Origin: Piromyces finnis
Taxonomy: Eukaryota; Neocallimastigomycota; Neocallimastigomycetes; Neocallimastigales; Neocallimastigaceae
Assembly (NCBI GenBank): GCA_002104945.1
Contig: MCFH01000050.1
Span: 345,027-409,026 of the forward strand
Reading direction: 5' to 3'
Length of the DNA: 64,000 nt
How positions within the stretch are numbered: position 1 is the stretch's first letter; each line of letters begins with the position of its first letter. Shown piece after piece: positions 24,689 through 39,000 of this stretch. The notes under the pieces were generated by a model, which saw nothing but the letters and a program-made list of their open reading frames with translations, searched no databases and had not been told where the DNA came from. Made by a program: the position numbers and the translations under genes.

Positions 24689-27600
24689 TTAAAGTTTGGC
24701 TAAAAGATCACCAGATCTAATTAAAATTCTTTGAAGTGCTAACTTCATCTTAAGATTATAGTCTTGTTCATCAGATATACCATCACTATCGGTAGTAAAG
24801 TCTCTAATATCAGATTTTACATAATTTATATTTGGATATATAACAAATGCAACGGTATTAATAATATCTGGATACATATTCTTAATATGCTTTTCAAACT
24901 GAAAAATATGATGAAAAAAAAAAAATTAGTTTTATTTTAATTATAGCATAAACTTTATATCTTATAAATTGCTCTCTTTAATTGATATTAAAAAAAAAAA
25001 AAAGGAATAATAATAATAGTTACTTTATCATCTGGGAATTCACTGATAGTATTTAAAATCTTTACTACAATTGGTTTCCATGAACGAATATTTCTCTTCT
25101 TAGTTTTATAATCTAAAGAGTTGTAAGTTCTTAAAATACTCATACATAATCTATTTAAATAACATAAAAAAAAAAAGATGATAATTAATTTTTAATTATG
25201 TCATTCAACAATAAAAAAAAAAAAAAAGAAAGAAAAAATAACAAAGCATCAACTTACGGAACTAATTTTTCTTCAATGTATTCCTTGTTAATATCATGAT
25301 CTGGGTTTTGATCAAGATACATTCTTAAAAGAAGAGATATAGTAGCTGAAACAGAGGTAGTTTCTTGATTTAATAAATTTGGTATTTGAGTCATAAAACC
25401 TTTAAAATAAAAATAAAATATATAAATATGTATTAGATTGGTTATTTTTTTTTTTTTTTTCATATTACTTATTTCATTCCTTTTAAAAATAAATATATTT
25501 ATATAAAACTCAAATAGTCATACCTCCATAATACAAAGCTAAACGTAATTCTGCATTATTATTAAAGTCTCTGGAACGAACATAACTATCTGTTAAGCAA
25601 TTTAACATAGCATAAATATGTTCAGAACTGAACTTATCATAAAGTTCGATCTTACCATTAATAATACTATTCAAAGTACGAACAAGCATTAATTGTAAGA
25701 TACATTTAATAATAATTTGATGGAATGCACGTTCATTAAGTCTCTTTTGATCCTCAGTGACTGGGGTTGGAAGATAACGATTAGAACTTGAAGAATCAAT
25801 AGAATTAATACTAGCACTTGAAGAATTGCCATGACTGCGTCCTAATAAATCTAATGGCTTTCTCTTCATATACATTTCCTTTAAAATGTTATTATATTCG
25901 GTGTCTGTGTCATCTCCACTATCAGAATTTTCTTCTTCTTCTTCTTCTTCTTCATTATCATCTTGTTCTATGATAGATTCATTTTCTTCTTCTTCTGATG
26001 GTAACTTTTTTATTGGAGTTTCCATAATTTCACTTTCTTCTTTTGCAGTTTCTTTATCTTCTTCCTTTTCTTCTTCTTTAACTTCTTCAGAAGTTTCGGC
26101 TTCTTCAAGAGTTTTAGATGGAGTTTCAGTTGTTGGAGTCTTATCATTATTTTCTTCATTGGTAACTGTAGCTTCTTTATTTTCTTCCTCTGGTTCACCA
26201 TTAATATCAGTTTCTTTCTTTGGTTCCTTTTCAGTAACTTTATCCTTCTTATTGGATTTCTCTCCCTTTCTTGCTTTCTTTCCCTTTCTCTTTCCTTTTC
26301 TTGCCTTCTTACCAAAACAGGCTTCAAACTCTTTTTCAAAACTTGTAATATCTGGAACAGAAGCCATTTGAGAATTGGATGGTTGAGGACCAGTAATTAA
26401 AGTACCATCAAATAAACTATATGGTGTAGTGGCATCAAATAAAATAAGAATGGATCTACAAACCTTTTCACATACTTTATCACTTAATTTATCAGTATTC
26501 ATTTCTAAAAATTCTTGTAAACATGTACTACCAATCTTTGATAGAATTTCATTCTCTTGAGTAATGAAAACACCTAATAATTCAAGGAGTTCATCTATTA
26601 AGAACTCGAATTTATCATAATAGTAGGAGAATAAATCAATGAAATTACGTAAAGCCTTGATTAAAGTTGTTGAAAGCCAAATATTCATTTCTTCACTATT
26701 AGCAAATTTTGTCTTTCTGGAACGAGTAAGCTTCAAATCATCAAAGATTGGGAAAAGAACACCACGAGTGATGACATTCCAGAAATCTTTAGAGAAGTTA
26801 TTACCATATTCTTTCAAGGTATCAAAAATGTAGTTTAAGGCTCTGGTTCTAACTTCAAGGTTACCCGTCATAATGATTTCATAGAAACCAAAAAGAATTG
26901 GGAACCAGAAACGGTAGGAAGGATCATCATTGACTAAAGTCAATGGACTAATTGGTTGATCATTCAAATGTTCTTCAACATTATAAATACCAATACCTGG
27001 ATGTTGCTCTTCTTCCTTAGTTTGAGAAGATGGAATATGAATGTCTGGACGAGTGTAACATAATTCTCTAACTGCTGGAGTACCAGAAAGTTCAATAATT
27101 AATGGAATGGTTTCCTTAATCATATTGACTGCTTGTAAACCAATTTGTTCAGATTTACGATTTTTGGCAAATGCAACGCAACAAGTGATGAAATCAGAGA
27201 AAGCATTGTTTTCAACAATAGTACTAAATTGTTCCTTATACACAGACTTGAGAATATCAAAAGACATCTTAATAATATTAAAGTTTTCTTGACTAGAGGA
27301 ATTTGAATCGGTGAAATTTTCTCTGGCAGCTTCAGTTAAAACACCAAGAATGGCCTTGTAACCAGAACGAATAGTGGTTAATTTGGCTTGAATCATTTGA
27401 AGAAGACAGGTTAAAACCATATCTTTAATAATAATGTTTTTAGTGTGAGCCATTGTATATTCAAATGGCTTTAAGAAATCTTTTTGGAACTTATAATTTG
27501 GTAATTCTTCCATTTCCAAGAATTTCATGGAAAGTTGACGTAACTTATCTAATGCAAACATACTTACAGTAATATTTTCATGGGAAGCAACTTGATTAAA

Positions 27601-30600
27601 ATGTTCACCAAGAATATTCCAAATATGTGTCCATTCAACACGAATACGACTCATATTGTAGTAACTAATTTCAACTAACTTTTGAAGACTGAACATACGT
27701 GGATGCTTACTGTTAGCAGTAGACTGAATTTCATTCATAGAAACTTCGCAAAGTGCTTTAACAAATTGAACAATTGATGAAGCAGATAACTTGACAGAAT
27801 TAGTGAAAATCTTATCTACCATGACAACCATAGTTTGAGAACCTGTTTCTTCAGCAAATTCTTCTGCTAAAGCCTTATGATCAACCTTTTGTGGGAATTG
27901 TGGTTTATTAAAGTTCAAGGTAGTACCAACAACCATTTGAAGGGTAGCTGGTAATATATTATTAATATTATTAATTGGTTTCTTTGTTTCAATAATATCA
28001 AGGGCCTTAGAAGAATCTGGATTATCCATACCAAGACTACCACCAAGAAGTTGTAATTTATCTAACTGGCTAATGCATACACAAACCTCCTTCCAACAAT
28101 CATCAAGATAATTACTTTCAACACATGCTATTTCTAATAAATATTTCATAGCTTCAATATTCTTTGGCTTCAATTCGGACATATTATTAAGTTGAGTAAA
28201 ACGAGAAACAGTAGAAATAAAAGCCTTTCTTTCTAATTCCATATCAAATTGGCACACAAGATAAAGAGAATATTTGAACCCATCAAGTGACATATTAACA
28301 ATTTCTGGATCATCACTTTCTTGGATTGGAGCACTAAGACCAGTTAAAATAGCCATCCAACTAACTTCAATCATAGATTTAATATGTTCATGGTGAGTAG
28401 CGGTATACCAAGTCTTATCATCATCATCAGAACCTTGGAAAATAGAACCGGTCTTATTCTTAATACGATAGAATTCAGCTTCTGTTTTAATAGCTAAATC
28501 TTCACTAGCAAAGGCCAAATCCTTCTTATTACGACGAATGTAATATTTTGATCCATCTTGAACGGTCTGATCCATACTGCCTTTATTACCTTCATCTTCT
28601 TCATCGAGTGGCTCATTATTACCAGTCATTTTTGCTGCTTGAGCCTTTTTATCATTCATAACAATTTCATTATTATGAATATCATCATAAATAGCTTCTA
28701 AAAAGTCCTTTGGTAAATCCTTACCTTCATCAATACCTCTATTATTCTTAACGAATTCAGCCTTGGTCATTCTATTCTTAACTTGATCATTATGTAAATC
28801 GGTATTAAGCATAACAACAGAATAAGCTAAAACATAAGCAGTATCAGCACTACTGAAAGTTTGTGGATTACCCTTTAAATATCTTTCAGCAAACTTTAAC
28901 ATAAATCTATCAATTTTTTGGGCTTCACCAGGAAGTCTGAAACTTTGTAAAAATACACGAAGAGCAGTTACAAATGTCATGTTACTGAAACTCATTAAAT
29001 CAACAAAAGCGTGCATTACTTGAATATTATATTCATCACCTTCACCAAGATATTCACCAATTTGTGTTTTATTTAATCCTTCGGTATTGAGAAGGAAAAC
29101 AGCAACTTCTTTTGGATCATCAGAAGTAAGGTGGCCAGTTTCAATTAAATATTTTAAACCACGCTTTGGTTTCCAATTGAATTTTTCAATACCTTCTTGT
29201 AAAGTTTGCTTTTTATGTTTAATTTCTTCAAATTGAGTTGGATCATCATAACTTTGTTCCATTAATGAATCTGAATCAAAAGATAATTTTTTATTTTGTT
29301 CTTGTTGTTCTTGTTTTTCTTGTTGTTCTTTTTCTTTAAGTTTTTGTTCTTTTTTCAATTCTAAAGCGGTTACTTTTTCTTTACAGAAATCTACTAATTT
29401 CTTTAAAATACCATTAGTTAATAAATCTAAACCTCTTTTCTTTAACTCAGTATAATCTCCTTCACTAGAATACATATCTCTAACTTGTTCTTTTGTAAAG
29501 GAAGATAATGTTTCAGTAGTAATTGCTGGTGGTAAATTACCATTAGATAAATTAGAAACACTTGTATTAGTAGATTGATTATTTGGAGTCAATGGTTGTA
29601 TAGTATCTTGTTGTCTAGAATTTAATAATTTACTTAAAGCGTTAATTAAGCGTTCCCATACATTGCTACGTGCGCTTTCTTGGTTACTACAATCAAAATT
29701 TAAATAAATTTCAATCAAAAGTTTAGCAGTATCTTCTTCTGAAAACATAGTAAGTAACGATTTTAAAAGAGAGAAACGTTGATGATAAGTTATTGAACTA
29801 CGTGCTTCCAAAATTGGCAAGATTAATTCAGTAAATAATACCAATAACTCTTTCTGTTTGATAATAAGCAATTAATCCATTTTTTTTAACATTAAAATTT
29901 AATTTTTTAAAGAATGAATCATATAATAGTGAAATGTTTTAATCAGTCATTTTTATATCAAATAATCATATAATTCAAATAAATATTTGAAAAATTTTAT
30001 TTTTGTCAATATATTAGTAAATAATATAATTTATATATATGTATATTATATTTTTAAGTATTATTAAAAATAAAACAATTTATAAATAATATTTAATATA
30101 AAGTTATTAATAATGCTATCATTATTTTACCTTCATTAATTTTCTAGTATGAAGAACAAGTTCAACAAAAATTTTTAATGTGATATCAAAAACTTGTGGT
30201 ACTGGACTAGCAACGTTTCTAGTTAAACTAAGACATATGTATTGCTTGATAGCTTGAATAAATAAAATTTGATTATATGGTAATGGAAGAAGATCTGGAT
30301 GGAATAAAATTGGAGCTGGAACAAATAATACATTTTTGTGTGATGAAATGATAGTATAGATTAAATGAATAGATAATAATTTTGATCTCATTGCATGAGA
30401 TTTTAAATCAGTAGCTCTATTGAAAATGTATTTAATTGATTGTTCAAAATTTTTTTTTTTAGTTGTTTTATTTTGTTTTTTATTTATATATTTTTTTGTT
30501 AGAAAGTATATCAAATAATTATAAATATTGGTATAATTGATATATAAATAAATGTTATATTATAAACATTGAATAAAAATTAAATTTATTATATATATAT

Positions 30601-32221
30601 ATATTTATTTTATTATGATATTTTTAATTAATTAACATACCCTTCTGGAGCTGGTAAAGTTTTCATACTTAATTTGCATAAGGATCTAAATACTAAGAAA
30701 GCATCCTTGATATAAACATCATGTAATGATTCACCTTCCTCATTTACTGCAGGTTGAGAAATATCCCTAAAAATTTGAAGTTAGCATTATAATAATTAAA
30801 ATAATAATAATAATAATAAGCATTAATATGTTGTTTATATACAATATATATATATATATATAAGGAATAAAAAAAACTTACTCTGAACTTAATTTCATTT
30901 CTAAACTTGAATCTTCATTTTCAAGAACTTTGGCCTTTTCTTGTTCTTCTTGTTCCTTTAATTTTTCTTGTTTTTCTTTATCATCATCCATTTCAGAACC
31001 ATCCTCTAATTGTTCTTTAATTGCATTTTTAATATTTGAAATAGGTGTTTCTGGGATTCTACCAAAAACTTCTTGAACAATTTGAGTCAATGATGCTTGT
31101 GCAATCATTTGAGTTGTTGTACTTTTACTTAATAAAAATATATTATAAGTAGTTCTAACAGCCTTAAGTAACGTTGTGGTATGAATTGCGCATGGTTCTT
31201 TTGATGAGGATGCAGCAGCTAATAAAGCCTATCATTTTCCAAAAAAAAAAAAAAAAAAAGTATATCAATATAATATAATTCAAAATTGTCGAGATTGTAT
31301 ATAATTCTCATTTAATAATGAAAATAAATATTAAATATTAATTGAAACAATTATTTATTATTTTTAAATTAAAATTAAAAAAAAACTTCTTATTGAATTC
31401 ACTATAACTAACAAAAAAGCTTTCTATCAAAGTTACTTATATAACATATTTTATAAAATATATGTACATACTTTTGTTATTTGAGTTTGTATTTCTTCAT
31501 TGGTATCACCTCCTGAAAAACAATTACAAATTAAATCTATTGAAAAATCAATCCAGTTGACCTTATCATCACTACTTTTATCAAAATCAATATTATGTTT
31601 TTGTAATCTTTTCTTATGGTCTTCATTATATTGATATAATTTTTCCCAATAATCATATGTAAATAATTTTCCTAAGCAATCAATAGCAATAGATTGTAAT
31701 GAAGAAGACTTTGTTTGGCAAGCTAATTCAAAAGGATGAAGAATTTCACAAACAAGTGAACCTCTTAAATCTAAACTAACAGTATCTAATGATATTTGTT
31801 CCAATAATTCTAATAATTTAATATATAAATAAATAAATAGGCAATTAATAAATTACTTTATATTCTTAAATTGATGTTAAAATATAATTTATCGGTATAT
31901 ATGATAATGAAATAATAAAATATAATTTCTTCTAATTATTATAATAATAATAAGGTTTAATTAAATAAATAATTCCATTAATTCCATCACTTTTTTTATA
32001 ATAAAAATAAAAATTCGAAAAGTAAACAATCCCAAATTAATTTTTAATTTAATTACTGAAAACTTACTTAATGTAGATTTACATGATTCTTTTAATTCGC
32101 GATACTTTCTTGTTTCTCTATGTGTAGATATTTGTTCTAATGCAACTTTAACAAATAAATCTGAGGCTGCAATTGAATATGAATCTATTGAGCTACTAAT
32201 TGAGGGCCTCGGCAAACTCAT
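24689..32221 (-). CDS. SEC7: Sec7/BIG-type large Arf guanine nucleotide exchange factor
   Basis: Nine exons: 32068-32221, 31472-31809, 30882-31228, 30641-30766, 30131-30416, 25524-29853, 25258-25399, 25024-25150 and 24689-24898. They join in frame to 2019 residues, close to yeast Sec7. The DCB region (1-400) includes KDAFLVFRSLCKLSMKTLP and KSHAMRSKLL. The HUS box YLNFDCSN lies near residue 470. The Sec7 catalytic domain is about 630-816, with LRVFLQSFRLPGEAQKIDRF carrying the glutamate finger near 723 and NTDLHNDQVKNRMT following. HDS repeats fill the rest. A highly charged insert (about 1600-1735: Lys-rich KKARKGKRKGKKARKG, then Glu-rich) interrupts the C-terminal part. The protein activates Arf1-type GTPases at the trans-Golgi network. 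The ArfGAP at 53.5 kb performs the opposite reaction. The start is the ATG before SLPRPSISSS; the 4.3-kb exon is the longest in the window. Confidence 0.95.
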
Positions 32222-33591
32222 ATTTTTAACTGTATAGTATATGAAAATTCTAATTAAATTATATGTTTATTGTGTTTGTTTCTTTTTCTGTTTTTTTTTT
32301 TTTATTACTATTATTTATTATTTATTTATTTATTTATTTGTCTGTTTGTTTGTTTGTTGTTATTATTTATTATTTATTATTATTTCTTGATACCTACTGA
32401 TATTACGTTTCTAAAACGAATTTATGTTTATATAATGTAATTAAATTTTTTATAGATTTATTTTTATTAAAATTAATATATATAAATTTGATGATTAATT
32501 GTTTATTTTTATTTTCTTTTTTTTTTTTTTCTTTTCTTTTATTAAATATATTAATTATTTTAATTTAATTTTATTATCAAAAGTATTTTAAGGGATTTTA
32601 ACAAAAAGCTTGATATCTAATGTTGATTGTAATAATTTGTTTATAAATTACATTTTGGAATTAGAAAATAAATGAATAATAATAAAAGAAAAATAAAGTT
32701 AGTATTATATTAGAAAAAAATTTTTTTTCGCAATGTGATATGTAATAATTAAATACTAAGAGATATATTAAGTAAATAATAAAATATTGTTAAACAAAGA
32801 AAAGAAAATGAAGAAGAAGAAAAAAAGAAAAGAAAAGAAAATGATTTCCGTTTTAAAGAAAATCATTTCCCATTTTTTAATTTGCCAAAATAAAATCTAA
32901 ATCATTTTCTATATTAAAAAAAAAAAAAAAGGTCTTTACTTTTTGCTTTTAGTAATATTATCGAAAAATAATATATCTAATAAAAGATATAATATTTAAC
33001 TTTCTTTTTCTTTTAAATTATTCTTAATTTGAATATTTGATTTTTTTAAAAAATCCCTTGATTTTATTCTCACTTTATTTTTTTTTTTTTTATATTTTTA
33101 ATAAAAGAAAAAAAATTAATATAAAATAAATATATTTATTATTTTATTAAATTTAAATATACATCAATAATAAATAAATTTTAATTATTAATATTAATTA
33201 TTTTTTTTAATTATACATTTTTAATTTTTGATATTTATAATTTTTTGCATTAATCAAAAAGATCTTACAAACAAATTATAATAATAAATAATAATATTAT
33301 TTTCAAAATCTTATTAAAATACTTATATGTAAAGATAGAAATAATAGTAAATGAGCAATAACTATTAAAATAAAAGATTATAGTCATTTAGTATTACTAC
33401 ACAATCTACTTAATGTTTCAAAATTATATATAAATTTAATTTGATGATTTTATATTATTATTTATTTATATATCTATTCGTTCATTTATTTATTTATTTA
33501 TTTTTAATATGCTGTTAAAAATGTTTATATTAAAAAAAACAGGTTAAGTGGGAAAAAATTAAATTTTTTTTTTTTTTTTGAATTTTTATTC

Positions 33592-33630
33592 AATATGTTA
33601 CATTATTAATATATTAATAAGTAACATATT
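33592..33630. repeat. 39-bp near-perfect palindrome
   Basis: Outer arms AATATGTTAC (33592-33601) and GTAACATATT (33621-33630) are exact reverse complements. The inner TTATTAATA / TATTAATAA halves are also complementary, with only one unpaired A on the left side. It follows a poly(T) run and precedes a poly(A) run. It could be a cruciform, a short terminal-inverted-repeat relic or a binding site. Confidence 0.6.
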
Positions 33631-33998
33631 AAAAAAAAATAGGAGAGAAAAATAAAGGGGAACAAACACTACCTAAAACAATTTAAAACAAAAAATGTCG
33701 ATATATAAACATATTTTAATTCATAAAAAACATTTTTGTATTACTTTAAATATTAATGAAAAATTGTTAATATTTGATTATTAATAATATATAAATGTTA
33801 ATTATTTTTAATTTTGTTTTTGATACGTTGTAATGGCAACAACAAGTAACTTACTATTAAATTAATAATTTTACATTATTTAGAAAAAAAATCTTATAAT
33901 ATTTCAATAAATTACAAATAAAATAACAATTTTCATCATATAACTAATTTTAATAGAAATAAACAAAACATAGATGTTTTGTTTATTCGTCCGTTCTT

Positions 33999-34037
<39 letters not shown>

Positions 34038-34065
34038 TTCATTCATTTATTCATTTATTCATTTA
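33999..34065. repeat. TTTA / TTCA microsatellite
   Basis: TTTA units followed by alternating ATTC and TTTA units. Confidence 0.85.
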
Positions 34066-34665
34066 TAATTTTATTAAAATTAAAAAATGGAATATAATAA
34101 AATTTGAAAATTTGAGGATATTACAACATTTAAAAATATAGTAAATAAAAATTTATTACTATTTAATTTTTATAGGGCAATTTTTAATAATTTAAAATAC
34201 AGAAAATACTATTAAAAATTCATTAAAAAAGTAAACTTTAATATTATTTAAAAAATATCGTATTTGCATAAAAAACGTTACTTGAAAAGAAATTTATATA
34301 TATATAATTTTTATCTATTTTTTTAATATTTATTTATTTACATATATACTTTTTTTTCTTTTTGTAATTTATTTATATAAGATAAAATATTATTTTATAT
34401 TATATTATTTTATTTTATTTTATTTTATTTATTATTTACTAAATTATTTTATATTTTAATATTTGCTTTTTAATATTGCTTTTTAATAGGTTTTAAAAAA
34501 AAATGCGGATAATAAAAAATTATTTTAAATAAAAGTTGATTTTATATTTTTTATACAATAGAATAATCTTACGGATTATGATTAATCTTATTAAATATTT
34601 ATAATAATAAATTAAATTATTTTTTCTATTTTTTTTTTTTTTTTTTATTTTTGGATAAATTAATC

Positions 34666-36015
34666 TTAATGAGCAGGAATGATTCTTTTATTTACATCAA
34701 TACTTAAATTATTTGTTAATAAAGAATCAATAGATGAAACGATTTCATCTGTTAATTTTATAATACAACGAGAAATATTTTTTCTAAAGTGTTCAGAGGT
34801 TCTATCATTAACCCAAACACTTGTATTCCATCCATGTGTATTTTCGATAAATTGTTTTGCAAACTCGATACCACCTTCTTTCATACATCCCATAAGAATA
34901 CAATCAACATAAATTTGAGAAATTGGAATATCAGTTGTTGGAATAAAAACATCAACAATTTCATAAACCCAAATAATAGCATCAGGAGCTAAAAGATCTT
35001 CATCATTAATATCTTTATTATTATCATCATGAATAATAGAGATATTTTTTCTTGAAAGTTGAACTCTACGATAGTGAAGCTCTCTTTCATCTAATTTTGG
35101 GAGGTCATTTATTGGATCATCAATTGGAATAATAACACCATTGCAGGCAATGGATAAATCATCAACTTTAGCAACACCAACAGCAGTGTATACATCTCTA
35201 CAATTGTAATTCCAGGATCTTTCAAGACCCTTGGCTAATACTTTGATAACTCTAGCTGATTTTGTGGAATCAACAGTACAACCACGTGAATCAGGATTTA
35301 TCAAAGAACCATAACCAAATACATAATTTGGATGTAAAGCATAATCATCATCAATTTGTTTTTCTTTTTCAACTTCATCGACCTTTTCATATTCTGTTTC
35401 TATTTTTTGCTTCTTAATAGACGGTACTAAATGAAGGCTGTTATGACTATTTGATTTTGTTTTTAAATTTTTGCAATCCACTAAAATATTACTTTCAAAA
35501 GATTTTTCCAAATTATTTTCAATAATTTCTTCATTTTTAATATTATTAAGAGAAATTAAATCTTTGATTGTCTCCTTATTATCATTATTATATTTTTGCT
35601 CATAAGTAAATTCAGAATCTTTACTTAATAAACCATAAAGATGAGAAAGAATATTAACACCATTAATGTCCTTATTCCATAAATCTAAATGGTTTTGATA
35701 GTTGTTCCATTGGACTATTGAATTAGAAAGGCTAGAAATGTTTAAATTATTAATAGATGCTAATGAATGGATATCACTAGTCCAATTATTATTAATTTCC
35801 TTATTAAGGAAGTTTACGCTTCTTGTTAATTGGTTGTAATAGGCAGTATTTTTAACATTAAAGTTCTTACTATAAATATTATCGTAATAATAATTAACGA
35901 AATATTTAGTAGAATTTAATGTCCCATAATTTAATAAATTTCTAGTATCATCCTTTTCAACAAAAGGATGATATTGGGTTTTAAGTGTCAAATTATAAGC
36001 GTATTGACTTGCCAT
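34666..36015 (-). CDS. gamma-glutamylcyclotransferase-like (GGCT/AIG2 fold) protein
   Basis: A single exon of 449 residues from ATG 36015 (MASQYAYNLTLK); no further in-frame ATG is available upstream. The GGCT-like fold starts near residue 228 with YVFGYGSLINPDSRG, the substrate-binding loop typical of the superfamily. LPKLDERELHYRRVQL (about 305-320) carries the conserved acid expected to be catalytic, and AIIWVYEIVD ends the barrel. The remaining roughly 100 residues (YVDCILMGCMKEGGIEFAKQ, then NTHGWNTSVWVNDR) resemble the C-terminal extension of GGCT-like proteins in microbes. The first 225 residues are Asn-rich and unrecognised; tryptophans recur at WTSDIHSLAS and IVQWNNYQNHLDLWNK. Family members release 5-oxoproline from gamma-glutamyl peptides or amines. 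The exact substrate cannot be told, and ChaC identity is not supported. Confidence 0.82.
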   Translation of the reverse strand: MASQYAYNLTLKTQYHPFVEKDDTRNLLNYGTLNSTKYFVNYYYDNIYSKNFNVKNTAYYNQLTRSVNFLNKEINNNWTSDIHSLASINNLNISSLSNSIVQWNNYQNHLDLWNKDINGVNILSHLYGLLSKDSEFTYEQKYNNDNKETIKDLISLNNIKNEEIIENNLEKSFESNILVDCKNLKTKSNSHNSLHLVPSIKKQKIETEYEKVDEVEKEKQIDDDYALHPNYVFGYGSLINPDSRGCTVDSTKSARVIKVLAKGLERSWNYNCRDVYTAVGVAKVDDLSIACNGVIIPIDDPINDLPKLDERELHYRRVQLSRKNISIIHDDNNKDINDEDLLAPDAIIWVYEIVDVFIPTTDIPISQIYVDCILMGCMKEGGIEFAKQFIENTHGWNTSVWVNDRTSEHFRKNISRCIIKLTDEIVSSIDSLLTNNLSIDVNKRIIPAH

Positions 36016-39000
36016 GATAATATGAAAATCTTCTTTTTTTTTTTCCTTTGACTTAAATTTAATATACAAAAATAATTGGCTTTTTTCTCTTTATTTCAAT
36101 TATTTACCTTGTTTATAAATATTATTAAAATTTTCTTCTCTTTACCTTTTGATAAATTTTCTCACAAAGCTTTAACAAAACTTTACTTTTGTTATTAATT
36201 CTTTTTTAATAAAATATATTTATATTATTTAAATACTTTAAATTTTTAGCGATGTTATAACGATGCAGGTTCTTTATAATAAAAAATTGGTTATTAATAC
36301 TATTATTTAATTTGAATTGTTTAAACATATTATTTTGATGGTAAAAAAAAAAAATAGCACTTATTTGTAAAAATTAAAAATATATTTTTATAGAAAAATT
36401 GTACTTATTTATACTTAATTATTAAAAGAGCAATAGAAAAATATTTAATTGTAATAATTTTTAAATATATATTAAAGTTTAGTTGTTTTATTTAACTAAA
36501 ATATACTATATTAATAATTTAAATGATCTTTTTTAAGATTTATATATAATTAAAAAAAAAAAAAAATTGATATTAGAATAATCTATCAATTAATGTATTT
36601 AATATTATTTGTATTTTGTATTTTGTATTTAATTTCTATATTTAAATTATTAGCAATTATTAACCTAATTATCTTTAATTTTTGGTGAATTCTATCTTTT
36701 ATAATTAGAATATATTAAAAATTTCTCATATCAAATGAAATATTTAATTATTATTTCTTATCTTAAAGAGATAAAAACTAGATAATTATAGAATTATACT
36801 AAAATATTTTTGGTATTTATTTCTAATATTGCCAAGTAAAATAATATTTCTTTTTTAATTCTATTTAAAAAATATAATAAAATTTGATGTTTATTTACTA
36901 TTATACTACTTTTAATAGTAATGTTTTTCGTGGTTTGTTGATTTATTGTTTAAAAAATAACTATTGTTATTACTGACTTTTTTTTTAAGAAAAAAAAAAC
37001 ACTATTTATATAAAAATATAGCAATTAAAAAAAAAATAAAATAATTAAAATTCCTCCTAAATTAAAGATTATCAAAAAATCAACTAATTTTATGATATTA
37101 AAAAAAGATAAAAATTTAATACATATTATAATATATATTATAATATATTGTTGAAATAATTAATATTACACTTTTATTTAAACTAATAAGTTTTATAGAA
37201 TAAAGCCAAGTAATTTAAAAAAAGTAACTTTAGAAAAATAAAAAAATGAAAAAAAAATTACATAAAAAAAGGCTTACAAAAAAAAAGTATCATATTAAAT
37301 AAAGGTATATTTATTTAATCTAATATTAAATTATTATTATTATTATATCAATTTTTATTTATAAATTCTTATTAAAGATTTCTATACCAAAGATACTATA
37401 TTATAATAATACCAAAAATATATCTTTAAAATAAAAGGTACATTTCTATATTCGTATTTAATATCTATTTAAATTTATAAATTGCAATGAAATATTGTCT
37501 TTTTTATTATTATTACTATATATTATTATATTATAAATCACCCTTAATTTAGTAAACCGCCGATCGAAATTGAAATATTCTAGAATATATTAAATGTTAT
37601 TTTATTTCCAATTTCAAATTAAAATTAGCCAACATAAATCTTTTAAAGTCTAATTAAAAAAGGAAAGAAAATAATAAAATAATAATTTTTTTATTTTCAT
37701 CTAGGTATTCTATATAATTTTTTTTAATATTTTATTAATTCTCTCTAAATAATATTCAATTAATAAAAAGTTAACTATTAAAAATATTAATAATAAACCA
37801 GTTATTTCTGAAATATAATTGGTTAAAGATTAATTAATAAAAAGTTGATATTTGTAACATCATAAAATAAAAATTGTTATTATCTGTTAACATTTGTTAA
37901 TTTTTGACCAATTATTATAGTTTGATATATTTAAATTTTTTGTAATATTATGTAATATGCAATAATCATTTCCATTAATATTCTATCCTATAAAATTAAA
38001 ATTAAATGAATAAATAAAAAATAATAAATGTCAAAATTTTAAAATATTAAAATTGGGAAATGGTTAAGTAAAAAACAGAATTAAAAAAAAAATTAAAAAG
38101 TTAAAAAAATCTTAGTAGATTTTATAATTTAAAAAAAAAAAATGTATAATTCAGTGATACCTATATGACAACAACGTTTGACTATTAAAAATACATATAT
38201 TTAATAAAAAAAATATTAATTATATATTATTATTTATACTATTATAAAAAATTTTATTAAAACAGAACAGATATATTATAAATTTAAAAAAAGAAAAAAG
38301 TGTATTAATAAAAGCGCATAAATTGGTTTTCATATTTAACCTTTTTTTTTTATTTATTTATTTTTTGCTTGTTTTTTAATTTAACATAATATTATTTAAT
38401 GCTTTTAAATAATAGTAATTAACTAGAAATTTAAAAATAAATAATTAAATATATTATCTTATTAGAATAAAAAACGATATTATTAAATAAAATATTTAAA
38501 TAAACAAATTTAAAACCTTATTTTCTGTAAAAGTACGATGTTGTTACGATATAAATAATATAAGCACTTTTAATATGTAAAGGGATTATAGTATATATAA
38601 TATATAACATTTAATGTAATATAATGAAATATAATGAAATACTTTTTTTTAAAAAAATAATAATAATAATATTTCATTATTGTATATTCAAATTTTAACT
38701 AATATTATTTTTATTTTTTATTCTATATATTTTATGATTAAAATAATAATATCTATATAGTTAATATGTAAGATATAAAAAAAATACAAAATGAAAAAAA
38801 GCATTAAATAATATGATGTATTCATTCCATATAACTTTTTTTAGTATATTATATATTGTCTTCTTGTAAAAAATATAGTCTATTTTTAACTATCTATTAT
38901 TTATTATAATAACTCTAATAGTATAAAATAATTTGACTTACACCAGTTTTTTAAAATTTTCTTGATTTATTTACATTCTTCATGACATGTCATTGTACAT

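Larger units (their letters stand above)
32222..34665. other. intergenic region with a 39-bp near-palindrome and TTTA tracts
   Basis: No coding signal is seen. The first few hundred bases are the 5' flank of the Sec7 gene and contain T-rich runs and TTTA/TTTG tracts (about 32320-32380). A strong near-palindrome lies at 33592-33630 and a TTTA/TTCA microsatellite at 33999-34065. Confidence 0.6.

Noticed and set aside
25886-26371. 161-codon Ser-rich plus-strand frame
   Set aside because: It is the complement of the Glu/Lys-rich insert of the Sec7 protein (GAA read as TTC), a shadow of coding sequence.
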